The notes under the pieces: model-generated
What the model was told of the DNA's origin: nothing
The model's database searches: none
What the model saw: the letters and a program-made list of their open reading frames with translations, nothing else
In this document: positions 35,907-46,541 of the stretch, in pieces
Numbering within the stretch: position 1 is the stretch's first letter
Layout of the letters: every line of letters starts with the position of its first letter
Assembly: GCA_949128115.1 (NCBI GenBank)
Contig: OX421967.1
Coordinates: 20,290,635-20,354,634, forward strand
DNA from: Anaspis maculata
Lineage: Eukaryota; Arthropoda; Insecta; Coleoptera; Scraptiidae
DNA: 64,000 nt
Reading direction: 5' to 3'
Translations under genes and position numbers: made by a program

Positions 35907-37500
35907 AAGCCCTCGAATATATTTAATGTTTGCAAAATCTGATAGTCACAAGTGGGGGCCCCATCAAGGCTTTGAACGGCAGGAAGACACCATGGGACCC
36001 TGGTACCGAATCATACAAGAGAACTGTGAAGTTGCTGAAGCTACAGAATACAATAGAGTTTACGGAGCCCCAAAACGATACTTGAAGACACAAAGGATCT
36101 GGGCGCACTGTTGCCTTAAACGATACAAGAAAACACACCGAGATCTGCATTCATAACCATTTTGTCACTTTGACATAGATACGTCAATGTAAAAAAAACT
36201 TACCGGTTTGGTTGCTAAGGAAATTAAATGGGCCAAAAGTCGAGCGAACAGGCAAGCCCGGCTGAAATCGGCCAGGCCAAATTTTGAAAATTCATGGCGC
36301 CCGTCTTGTTAATGATCGGAGACTCCAACTGCAGCATTAATTTGTGCTGCTTCCTGCCAAATTTGGTTCCAATCCATTGGATAGATTTTGAATTAAATCG
36401 AGAACTAAACGGTAAAGTTTTGAACTTTGACATTTTTAATTATTTGACAGATGACAGATATGGCAATACTTCCAATTGTTACGAATACAGCTTTTTGAGG
36501 GGTTTCAGATGACATATTGCGAGTCAAGTTCCGTGATGTATAACTTCTGTCATTTTTTGATAGTGACATTTCGGTTTGACAGATGACAGACAAAAACTGA
36601 TAGGCTCATTCCACGGACCAACAATGTCAACAATACCGAATTTCAAGTCGATCGGATCAACGTTGCGGCCGAGGTTGCGACTGTAATCGTAGCAGATTAG
36701 AGACACACAGACACACAGACAGACAGACACACAGACAGACAGACACACAGACAGATATCACTCCAAAAATGTTCTTAATCGTCTTGGGGGACCTCAAAAT
36801 AGATATATGCGTCTTCATCTCGGATTTTTTTTTTAGCGCGTTCACAATACTTCCCCTCCTCGTTGGGTGGTGGGTCGGGGAAGTAAAACTCTTATGACCA
36901 GTTCCACTAGCGAATTTGATCATTGTTAACTAATTGAGATATTTTCTCTGGTGAATATTGGCTTAGTGACCCTGACCACAGAAAACACAAGTTTCACGAA
37001 AGATTGTGGAAAATTGTTTAGACAACAACAGCTTGTATGCATTTTCCTCGGCATTTTCCGTGGTCATTCAACCAGCACTGACCTAGAATCCATCAGAGAA
37101 AATGTCTCAATTAGCTAACAATAATTAAATTCGCTGGTGGAACTGGATGTTAATTTGTTTTAAAAAATTAAAATATGAATAGTATAAAATTAATAAAACA
37201 AAAATAAAAGAGCTTGAAATCCAACTCTTTGACCCCCAGATTTTTAAAGATACGTAATTATAAAGACTTTCTGGAACTATAGGTGTCCCAAACCGCAACC
37301 GTAAAAAAAGTCCATGGCAGCTCAGGGAAATGCTTCAAGAGTGTCAGAAAAATATTGGAAAAAATTAGATTTTAATTTTTGAAACTATGGGGACTTCAAG
37401 CACCTTTATTTTCGTTAACCGTACCGATTTTTGTAAACTCTTTGAAACAAACGAAAAAGCATCTCTTTTGAACTCTTGAAAGTTTTAAAATTTCATCCAC
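35907..37500. other. Repeat-derived sequence
   Basis: 36180-36900 has the look of a dispersed element (TTGACAGATGACAGA motifs, the ACAC/ACAG run, a GGGAAGTATTGTGAACGCGC end on the minus strand). 37310-37400 is a solo foldback arm. Confidence 0.35.
36701..36756 (+). repeat. ACAC/ACAG microsatellite
   Basis: About 55 bp of alternating ACACACAG and ACAGACAG units at the edge of a dispersed repeat that also contains GGGTCGGGGAAGT near 36875. Confidence 0.85.
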
Positions 37501-38434
37501 TACAGGGTGTCCGTTTTTCGAGGCTAAGCATGGGTATCTCGCTTATCTTTAGAGATACTGAGTCGGTTAAATTAGAAAAAAGTTGCGAATTTTCATGACG
37601 ATCAATGATCCAAGAAGATATTTGACTTGTCAATTTTAGTTTTCGAGATATCGAGAAAAAACAGAAATTTGTAATTTTTGTTTTTATTTTTTCTTTGAAA
37701 AACGGTTGAAGATAGCTTTTTCTAATTAAGACATTGTGGAGGCACTTTTTCAAGGGGAATTCAATGTTGCCAAAATCTTCATTCTAGCTTTCAAAACAAG
37801 CGAGATATGACATTTAACTTTTTTTCTCTTATGGGCGCCATATTGGATTTTGACATTTTTGAATACAATTTTATTTTCTGGTTACAACGATGTGTCACAT
37901 GCCACTGTTGGATTCATGCTTTACAGCAAAAAAAAAATTTTTAATTTTTCAAAGAGTGCTTTGGAAACAAAATCAGCATCGACAATAAAAAAAAACGTGA
38001 ATGTCAAACATTTATTCAACAATGACATGTGGCCTCGCATGTGGCACATCGTTCTAACCAGACAAGAATACCGTATTCAAAAATATCAAAATCCAATATG
38101 GCGCCCATTAGAGAAAAAAGTTGAATGTCGTATCTCGGTTGCTTTGGAAATTAAAATAAAGATTTTGGCAGATTTGGATTCCCCTTGAAAAAGTGCCCTG
38201 ACAATGTCTAGATTAGAAAAGGCCATCTTCAACCGTTTTTTGAATGAAAAATAAAAACAAAACTCAAAATCCTGTTTTTTCACGATATCTCAGAAACAAA
38301 AATCGATACGTCAAATTTCATTTTGGATCATTGATCGTCATGAAAATGCGCAACTTTTTCCTAATTTAACCGACTTTGTATCTCTTAAGATAAGCGAGAT
38401 ACCCATGCTTAGGCTCGAAAAACGGACACCCTGT
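37501..38434. mobile_element. Long foldback, TACAGGGTGTCCG ends, 934 bp
   Basis: TACAGGGTGTCCGTTTTTCG at the left is exactly mirrored by CGAAAAACGGACACCCTGTA at the right. Arms pair almost to the centre (GCGCCATATTGGATTTTGA / TCAAAATCCAATATGGCGC), so the unpaired loop is only about 240 nt. It directly abuts another hairpin at 38435. Confidence 0.92.
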
Positions 38435-38701
38435 ATACTGCCGTGCTAAGCCTAAAGCGCGTATTTACATTTTGATAAATTTGATATACTGCAGTTTTAT
38501 GCCAAGTTTTTATGTCATTATGTTATAGTATAATATGAATAAAACAGTTAATTGAGAGCTCTAATTATTGCGCTATCCATGTATAATCATAACCACATGA
38601 TCGCGAACATCATCATAGCCCCTAAAATATGAGCATGAAAATGCTGTGTATCAAATTTATCAAACTGTAGATACGCGCTTTAGGCTTAGCACGGCAGTAT
38701 A
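38435..38701. mobile_element. Hairpin element abutting the previous foldback
   Basis: ATACTGCCGTGCTAAGCCTA and AAGCGCGTAT at the left, mirrored by ATACGCGCTTTAGGCTTAGC at the right. TGATAAATTTGATATAC / GTATCAAATTTATCA continues the stem. It looks like a host MITE cut at its border by the 934-bp foldback, or a neighbour. Confidence 0.8.
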
Positions 38702-38757
38702 ATACAGGTGTTCCGTTTTACAACGCTCACTATTGGGATCTCAGAGACTATTTTTGT

Positions 38758-38914
38758 GAGCGATGACAATGCGATTGATGGAATGACTGAAATAGGCCGG
38801 CGCCGCCTACGATATGCAAACGTGCAATTATTATGGTGCGGTTTTTTTGTAGCGAAATTTGATTGAAACGAAAACTGAGCGGGCTGTGATGTAATTTTGC
38901 GGGTCAGGCGCGGT
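38758..38914 (+). repeat. Dispersed repeat H, copy 1
   Basis: About 157 bp (GAGCGATGACAATGCGATTG ... ATAGGCCGGCGCCGCCTACG ... GTGATGTAATTTTGCGGGTC) repeated at 41782-41938 with about 88% identity by eye. Contains a GGCGGCGC block. Confidence 0.8.
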
Positions 38915-39006
38915 TTTACAACAATCACTATTGAGATCTCGGCAACCGAGTCGAAAACGGTAAGAAATACAAAGTTGGTTAAGTTACAAAAAAGTTTTAT
39001 GATAAA

Positions 39007-39914
39007 GTAGGTTCACTTGTACCGTGATTCTAGTCGGCTGTGAGATTTTGTTTTTAAGTTTCCAAATGTGAAATGTAGAAAATCCCCCAGAAAATCCCCA
39101 AAACTTTGCAGTTGGCTGCTCTGGCCGGACCAGTTTTGAAACACATTTTTTGCGCATTTCCTTTGCAGATAGTCGGAACATTTTTGCGGGACGTGATGTC
39201 TGACGTTTTTTTCCATTTTATTGGCAAATGTAACAATTTTTCAACCTGTTTTAAATTTTCGCCAATGAACAAATAAATCAAGAGCATTGACATTTGACAG
39301 TTGTGAAGAATATTCCTAACCTTTCGAAGCCGGTTCAACTTTCGATGCTTCAAATTGAAGATTATGCAATGCCCTTCGTCCAAAAAAGGGGCCCCATGCA
39401 ATCATCAACCCCTTTGCCTCTTCCAGTCAAAAATGCAAGCCAAACCCTGAAGAATTATGGGCGATACAAGGATCGCCGGGCAGTCTGTCATTGGCAAAAG
39501 AATTTACGTGTAAAAAGTAAATTAAACCAAATTTCAAAAAACCCAGCCGCTCAAAGTTGCGTATTGGACCGAAATTGATGTAAGTACCTTCAATTTGCAA
39601 TTTGCTTTCGTTTTGGGGCTTCCCGGGACGAGTTTTTGTCGACCCTGAATAGGCCGCCGTCAAGATGACTTCGATTTGCGGCCGCCCCGTGCTCTTTTGG
39701 TGTCTACATGACGGTAACACAGCTCTGCGTCCCCCTAGTTGCACGTCCACTCATGACCAGGTCAGTTTTCCAAGATTTTAATATCAATTTGATAAGAAAT
39801 ATAACTTCACTTCGAGAGAAGTCAGTTTCACACCAGGTGAAAAGGCGGCAAGCCTACAATGCTAATGTAGAAAATTTGCCCAGCCAACCAGAGTCACAGT
39901 ACAAGTGAACCTAC
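39007..39914. mobile_element. TIR element, 908 bp
   Basis: GTAGGTTCACTTGTACCGTG at the left and TACAAGTGAACCTAC at the right are inverted ends of about 35 bp. The interior is not palindromic and has no recognised gene; open frames on both strands are unassigned. Confidence 0.75.
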
Positions 39915-40173
39915 TATACATATTTTATGACTTTTTCAAATATGTCATGATACCCCAAATATCTTTGGTCGTTTTTGAAATACCTATCTTAAAAAAATTG
40001 AAAAACGTCAAGTCGAAAATTTAAAATTACCTCGAGAATTACCTACTTCTTTATTATGACAGCTATCAATTTGAAAATTGGTTTCTTGACACATTTTTCG
40101 AAGTCCCTTAAACGAGCCTTTAAATGTCAATTATTTATCCCTGCGTCTCGCCCTGCGTCTAGTACAGTCCCGT

Positions 40174-40291
40174 ACAGTCCATGTTTTTATGAAAGACCAC
40201 TGTGGTGCAAATGACAAACACCGTCCCATTAACGGTGAATGCAGAGGTGTGTGACATTTGCACCACAGTGGACTTAAAAAAAATGGACTGT
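40174..40291. mobile_element. MITE, 118-bp hairpin
   Basis: ACAGTCCATGTTTTTATGAA pairs with AAAAATGGACTGT, and CCACTGTGGTGCAAATGAC with GTGACATTTGCACCACAGTGG. Confidence 0.75.
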
Positions 40292-41405
40292 AGACATTTA
40301 TATCGAGAAAGTTTTTTTTATGGGAACGAGTTCTGTTTTTTGATACTCTACATCAGTTTAGTAACCTCTGTTACACATCACGGGTATTTTGAAGAATTTC
40401 GGTTTTCAAATTTTTTTGACTCACCCTGTATAGTAACTGGAATTCCAAAACACATTCAACAGTTTAAAAATTATGCTTTTCCGTTCGTTTTTAAGAGTTT
40501 ACAAAAGTCACCTCAGGTGCAGGTAACCAAAATAAACGGGGTAAAGAGTTCCGCCCTGCAAAAATAAGAAAAACTCTTCAAGCATTTCTTCAAATTAAAC
40601 TACCCTGAGCTTTGTTATGGTCGGTTCGGAACACCCACCCTGTATTGGAGCATTTTCCTAAACTGTCCTGGACTTCTTTTGCAGCGAGTTCAGAACATCC
40701 GTATAATATTTATTCAGTAGGTACATACCTACATGGTACCATTGTATGATACATACCTACCTATTTACCTGATAATTATTAAGACAACTGCTGGCAAAAG
40801 GAGCACGGTACACAATTATTCGACGGGGGGATCTGGCAGTCTGGCACGAGCCGGGAACCTTCAACACTCCGAAACCCTTTTCCAGCCCAAACATAACAAA
40901 CAAAAATGTAAACAAAACTAACAGTAAGCGCCAAAGATACAACCCAAACTTGAGGAATTCCAGCGATTTTTCTCGGAGTTCTTCGCCTCTTCGTCAGAGA
41001 GGAAGAGGGAACTGTGAACTGTGAAACCTGAAATCAGCTGGGGGACACCAAGGTCGTTCACATGACCGTCTGGTCCCGTCTCGTTTTCCTCCCATCGATT
41101 TTCCTCCCAAGGGGGCACGCAAATCGCGAATTCTCCGTCGTGGTCTGCACGCGAGATTTTTGCACTTTCACGCAGGGCCTTCCCGAGTTCCAAGAAAATC
41201 AATTTTCGAGCCAGAGACATAACCTCACTCCATCCGTCTGCAGTCTCCAACCACCCCCACGAAATCTTCAGAAATAAACGAAGGACGTGACAGACACGCC
41301 TGCTTTTTACGGGCAAAAACGCACGTGGCAAATTGCAAAAAAAAACAAAACACAAGCACCGGAAGACCCGACCAGAGCACACTTTACAAGATAAACTTTA
41401 CACAC
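40292..41405. other. Anonymous sequence next to the candidate promoter
   Basis: GC content rises from about 40800. A long minus-strand frame at 40918-41382 has no family resemblance and probably reflects base composition. Confidence 0.35.
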
Positions 41406-41660
41406 CTCTTTTTCCTTTCGATGGCAAAGTTCACACGTTCACTTGACACAGGCTGACACACTTGGAGGGCGGTTTTAGCACTTCGAGGGACCCGGAAAGC
41501 ACACGCGGCGAGGCATTTTCACTACGCGGAGAAAACTGGCGGAGAAAAGTCGTCCTACCCCGATTTTGACAGTTCTCGCTGCCAGACGCACGAACGTCAA
41601 CTGTTTTCACTACTGCACTCGCTCACTTGATTTACACGCCAGCACGATGGCATCTGACCG
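41406..41660 (-). promoter_or_regulatory. Candidate 5' non-coding exon and promoter (possibly Mhcl)
   Basis: A GC- and CpG-rich island within AT-rich repeats. On the minus strand it reads as typical insect 5' UTR sequence (short uORFs, GAGCGAGTGCAGTAGTG) and ends at a good donor, AAAAAGAG/GTGTGTAAAG. It lies about 13.4 kb upstream of the 3' splice site that precedes the Mhcl start codon, and no other minus-strand gene is visible between. The upstream boundary is arbitrary. No TATA box was seen. Assignment to Mhcl is inference; it could belong to another gene, even on the plus strand. Confidence 0.3.
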
Positions 41661-41781
41661 CTCGCGGTGTTGTTGTCTTTCTCTTTTCCGGTTAAACGGT
41701 GCGGGTGGAAAGGCGACGCGAGATGGCTCAGGTCCCGTTATGGGATTATTAAAACAATAACAAACAACAACTTTTTTTTCT

Positions 41782-41938
41782 GAGCGATGACAATGCGATT
41801 GGAATGACAGAAATAGGCCGGCGCCGCCTACGATTTGCAAACGTGCAATTATTGTGACTGTGGTGCGGTTTTTTTTAGGGAAATTTGATTTGTACGAAAA
41901 TTGAGCGGGATGTGATGTAATTTTGCGGGTCCGGCGGC
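41782..41938 (+). repeat. Dispersed repeat H, copy 2
   Basis: Second copy of the repeat at 38758-38914, same orientation, immediately upstream (minus-strand sense) of the GC-rich candidate promoter block. Confidence 0.8.
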
Positions 41939-42280
41939 GCATAGGCAACACATAATACACCGGCGCAGAGCGGTAGAACCCAAATCGCGCAGGACCGGGT
42001 TTGCCCCTTTTGTCATTTCGTATAATTTTTAACCAGACAAAGAATGGTTCTTGGCAACACTTATTACTTCTTATCTATGTTAACTGGTGTCGTACACTGT
42101 TCAGCTCAATACACGTTTTTAATAGACCCGAATCAAGGAAAATCTCGCCGAATAGAGATCACTGTAGGTATATCACGTATCTTTATCTTGTTTATTATCA
42201 CGTAATAATGATAAACAAATTTTAATACAGGTTCGTGATTCACAACTTATGACTTCCCTTATGATTATTGAGATTATGGG

Positions 42281-42569
42281 CAGTGCCAGCCTTAGCACTG
42301 ATGGCGCCCCGAGCAAGGATACCAAAATTGCGCCCCTATTAAGTGTTTGATGGTGAAGCGCAGAATTATGGTGCCGCAGACGAAATATTTTCGTGAATAA
42401 TAATAATAATAATAATAATAATGATAATAATGATGCCAATAAAAGATAAATTTACTATGAGTAAACACAAATTCAAATAAGTTTTTTTCGATTTTTTTCC
42501 ACCTGCGATTTTTTACCCCTACGAGTTGGCGCCCTGGGCGGTCGCCCGTCTCGACCTACCCTGCTACTG
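42281..42569. mobile_element. Possible hAT-like MITE
   Basis: CAGTGCCAGCCTTAGCACTG...GGCGCCCCGAGC at the left and GGCGCCCTGGGCGGTCGCCC...CTACTG at the right look like imperfect hAT ends. The flanking octamers do not match, so the call is tentative. It contains an AAT microsatellite. Confidence 0.35.
42396..42431 (+). repeat. (AAT)n microsatellite
   Basis: About eleven AAT units with one interruption. Confidence 0.95.
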
Positions 42570-42817
42570 CATTACCTTAGACCTACGCTACTGATTATGG
42601 GGCCCCAACAACTGGACTTCATATGTGCTTAAAAATAATTCAAAAGGCTATATGTATGGTTTACAAGAAAAAAAAAATAACGAAAATTTAGCAAACATGT
42701 GTGAGGCTGATGGGTTTATTTTTTCATCTGTTGATGCATGGTGTTGATGAAACATACGATTCTACATGATTCACCAATAGTTTAACAATTAACAGAAATA
42801 TTTCTATATCCCATAGG

Positions 42818-43021
42818 TACACTTTCTATTTTCAGTAGAATGACTTTTTGGAGCAAAAATAAAGTGACAAGCTGGGGGGCTACGGCTACGACGGCTGATG
42901 GCACCTGCAAAGTTTTGGCGCGAAACTATCAGCGGCCATCGGCCGTACTCTCCCAGCGCTCCATCAGCTTGTCACTTCATTTTTGCTTCAAAAAGGCATT
43001 CTACTGAAAATAGAAAGTGTA
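42818..43021. mobile_element. MITE, 204-bp near-perfect hairpin
   Basis: TACACTTTCTATTTTCAGTA at the left is mirrored by TACTGAAAATAGAAAGTGTA (one mismatch) at the right. The stem continues through GAATGACTTTTTGGAGCAAA and GTGACAAGCTGG, with a loop rich in GGC. Confidence 0.9.
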
Positions 43022-43606
43022 TGGAAAGTGTGTGTGTGGTCTTCTTTAGCAATAATCGGAGGTAAAAATAAATAGTCTGTCAATGTCAACTTCGACTGAT
43101 GATATGATATGACTGATGCCTTACATCCCTTTCCTCCATCCCATGTGCAATGTATCGCCAACTCGATCGCTAATGTTGGTCGTATTTATCCACTCGGGAG
43201 TCTGTGACTCGGGTTACTATATGCCGATCAGCTTTTAAATTCAGCACTAGAACGGTAATTTTTGCACGCCAAGTTGGCAATTCTGCGATATTTGGGGATG
43301 CTCAAGTTTGTAATGTTGGATCAATATTTCATCAGATGACCTTGAATTCGTATTGTCAATCGAGTACAGCGCTGTTGCAAGATTGTATGAACGCTCAAGA
43401 CGTCTTGATTTTGGTAGACTTTCTCCAGTTTAAATGGGCGACTGGTGAACAGTTTTTTTTTGAATAAAATAGTGAATCATAATATACCATCATATACTAG
43501 GTTGAGAAAACTGTTCTAATGTATGGTCAGAAATGAAGGCCTAGTGTCTAAAACCTAGAACGGCTCGGCACTCTGTCACTTACCTGCCATTCTGACAAGG
43601 TAACAG

Positions 43607-45025
43607 CAGGGACCCGGACCGGACCGATTTCGGACCAAAAACCGGACCGGAACCGTAATTTTTATCTGGACCCGAACCGAAACTGAACATATTTCATGTT
43701 TCATAAATATTAGGGAACGAACCCGAACCCTTAAAATGTTTTTCCGGGTTTTTTTCGGTTCTCGCCAGAATTTTTTTTTTCGCGTTTTACTTTATGTCTT
43801 GTTTTGTAAATAATCAATTAAATAATTGTATTATCGTCGCGCAATACCTGCGCTTTTCCACTACCAACGAGGAGATGGGCACATTCGCGCCACTACCAAC
43901 TGACCTCTCACCCCGCGCCCGCCACGCACGCCTTGTGACTCCCGGGACAGGCAAGAGCTTGTGAATTTCCGAATCCGCGTGAAAATCATATTATTATGGG
44001 GCGAAAAAGCACAAGTTCAGTGCATAATCACTTTGATTTTGTGTTTGTGGCAGCGGAAAACAAATCCAAGTGCAAATTATGCTGGGAAACTTTCAAGTTG
44101 AGTGTTGAGTTTAAAAATGACTAATTTGTTGCCTCAAGGTAAGGGCCAGTTTTGAACTATTACAGTAGGTCTAGGTAGCGGATAGTGGTAGGTACTCAAA
44201 TGCCCGAATGTAAGTAATTATATTACTATGTATATTAGTTTGGTTCTTTACTAAGTCTATTTCGGTTTCGGTTACTCGATTTCCTATTTCCCGAGTGTGA
44301 TCTTCGAGGTGATCTTTTTGATCAGTTTTGTTGCCATGTTCATTTTTGCATAATTATTCCACGAATAGTGCTAAGTATGCCGCTATTGCCAAATTACTTC
44401 AAAGCATTAGGGAGTTTGCGATCTCACGGAACGTACGACGTAACGTAATGTAGAACGTGCACGTGCAAATTCCCCTGTAACCACGGATGTAACCAAGGAA
44501 TTGCTGAGGGGAGTTTGCGTGCACACGTACGTACGACGTAACGTAACTTTCAACGTGAAAATTGGCGGTTTGCTCTTTGGAATTCCTTAGTTACAGGGAA
44601 ATTTTCAAGTTCTACGTTGCGTTGCGTCCCACCCAGCATAGCATAAATCCAACAAACTTTGATATAAGATTCTCCTAATCCTCCTGATCCAGAAGAATAT
44701 AACACACATGTCTTGAACTTGCTTCATAAGAAAGATAGGTAGGTACAGGTGTCAAAGTTCACTTTTTGAGATTTTTGAAAATTTGTAATAATTGCGAACC
44801 ATTTTACTAAATTAGCTAAAATTCAGCATAGGCGGGCTTCCCAGATTTTAAAGTAACAACCTTAATTTTCCGAACCGAAAAAAACCCTTTTGGACCGAAA
44901 AAACCGGACCGGACCGGACCGAAATATTTTTAGAATGGTGTGGTCAGAACCCGAACCCAAATTTTCGATCTCGTTCCGAACCGGACCGGACCGGAACCCT
45001 TATTTCATTTGGGTCCGGGTCCCTG
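43607..45025. mobile_element. hAT element, 1,419 bp, with (GACCG)-rich ends and BED-finger remnant
   Basis: Ends CAGGGACCCGGACC / GGTCCGGGTCCCTG with the exact 8-bp target duplication GGTAACAG (43599-43606 and 45026-45033). Sub-terminal regions on both sides are arrays of GGACCGGACC-like motifs, as in many hAT ends. Inside is a 42-codon open frame at 43996-44124. Internal sequence at about 44405-44640 contains paired ACGTACGACGTAACGTAA motifs. The element splits TIR element G copy 1 and is therefore younger than it. Confidence 0.92.
43996..44124 (+). pseudogene. BED zinc-finger N-terminus of a hAT transposase, truncated
   Basis: An ATG-initiated frame of 42 codons: MGRKSTSSVHNHFDFV, then ENKSKCKLCWETFKLSVEF, then a stop. 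The spacing of an aromatic pair before C-x2-C is that of the BED-type zinc finger at the start of hAT transposases. The distal His/Cys ligands and the catalytic RNase H-like domain are missing. It is therefore a fossil of the autonomous parent retained in a deletion derivative. Confidence 0.6.
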
Positions 45026-45411
45026 GGTAACAGTCATAACAGCCAAGGCAACACTGTAGCGGAATATGATGCAAGGAGACGCCAGAATTGGCATTTCATG
45101 TCAAAATTTCCTAACCTCACTGGACTTCACCACAAAAAGCCCGTTTTCACGTAACTTGGTCTGTCAGCGTCCGTTACACCCTAGGAAACATGGCCAACCG
45201 CATTTTAATTTCTACTGAATTTAAAACGTGATCGGCATATACCTACCTGATTGTTTGTGCACCTGCTACTTGTAAATTTTAGTTAAATAGGTAATAATAA
45301 TAGTCACAACAACAATAATAACATAACAATTGAATATAGTCCGGCGTCACCGAGTTCACAAGCCGGCTGCACTTGATAAAAGTTATGACATGCTGACAAG
45401 TTCCCGTTCAT

Positions 45412-46541
45412 AGCCCAGGCATTTTAGGTCAAAAATCGACAAAACCTAGAAATAATTCGCCCAAGGCTGAATTTTTGAGCATTGCCAGTTTGGACCTAGT
45501 ACAACAACATATCAAAATACCCATTCTTTCCCCTGTCCGCGTCTTTGATTTTCAGGTCCTCAGGTTCTTGAAGTTGCATCGCTGATCTGCGACTCATGCC
45601 GTAGCATTATTCTTGGACCGATCAAACTCAGGCTCGGCTTGAATTGAAGAGAAAAGACCAAACAACGATTTTCTGGTGCGAAAAACCTATTTCCGGTACG
45701 CGGCAAGCCGGCAGACCCGCTAAATTCAAAATGAACGCTGCTATTCGCGACGACTTCTCACAGAATTCTTGCTTTGTATCGTTTGTGACCAATAAATAGT
45801 GACAACCCAGGAGTCAATGCATTCAGCAATTCTTTAGCTTTCCAAGTGTGTATCTATGGTGCCTGTGGAAACACTGATTGCAGATATATGCCGATCACGT
45901 TTTAAATTCAGTAGAAATTAAAACGCGGTTGGCCATGTTTCCTAGGGTGTAACGGACGCTGACAGACCAAGTTACGTGAAAACGGGCTTTTTGTGGTGAA
46001 GTCCAGTGAGGTTAGGAAATTTTGACATGAAATGCCAATTCTGGCGTCTCCTTGCATCATATTCCGCTACAGTGTTGCCTTGGCTGTTATTACTGTTATC
46101 TTGTCAGGATGGCAGGTAAGTGACAGAGTGCCGAGCCGTTCTAGGTTTTAGACACTAGGCCTTCATTTCTGACCATACATTAGAACAGTTTTCTCAACCT
46201 AGTATATGATATGATGGTATATTATGATTCACTATTTTATTCAAAAAAAACTGTTCACCAGTCGCCCATTTAAACTGGAGAAAGTCTACCAAAATCAAGA
46301 CGTCTTGAGCGTTCATACAATCTTGCAACAGCGCTGTACTCGATTGACAATACGAATCCAAGGTCATCTGAGGAAATATTGATCCAACATTACAAATTTG
46401 AGCATCCTCAAATATCGCAGAATTGCCAACTTGGCGTGCAAAAATTACCGTTCTAGTGCTGAATTTAAAAGCTGATCGGCATATATAAACCCCCAAACTA
46501 AGCGTGGGTCAGGGTGATGCGATTTCTGTGTTGCGCCATAT
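45412..46541 (+). repeat. Inverted repeat R, left arm (interrupted by element G copy 2)
   Basis: 45412-45888 plus 46482-46541 matches the reverse complement of 49936-50460 over about 520 bp at roughly 85-90% by eye. The arms are about 3.4 kb apart. They could be the long TIRs of one 5-kb element (45412-50460) or two opposed copies of a dispersed repeat. No gene was recognised between them. Confidence 0.7.
45889..46481 (-). mobile_element. TIR element G, copy 2 (intact, inverted)
   Basis: 593 bp with the same about 22-bp inverted ends as copy 1 and opposite orientation. It interrupts repeat R: the sequence on its two sides joins to match 49936-50460 (inverted), where the site reads GCAAATATACAGCCC without insertion. 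Together with copy 1 it makes a palindrome of over 3 kb. Confidence 0.85.

Larger units (their letters stand above)
43222..45237 (+). mobile_element. TIR element G, copy 1 (split by hAT element)
   Basis: Ends TGCCGATCAGCTTTTAAATT and, inverted at the right, TGCCGATCACGTTTTAAATT, both beside TATA, compatible with a TA target duplication. Without the hAT insertion and its duplicate the element is about 589 bp. Copy 2 lies inverted at 45889-46481 and is nearly identical. No transposase seen. Confidence 0.85.

Noticed and set aside
39054..39750. Several 95-115-residue frames inside the 908-bp TIR element as a transposase
   Set aside because: No DDE/D, zinc-finger or helix-turn-helix motif could be seen, and frames on both strands overlap.
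40918..41382. 154-residue minus-strand open frame
   Set aside because: No recognisable domain; lies in a GC-rich region where stops are rare; more likely UTR or promoter-proximal sequence.
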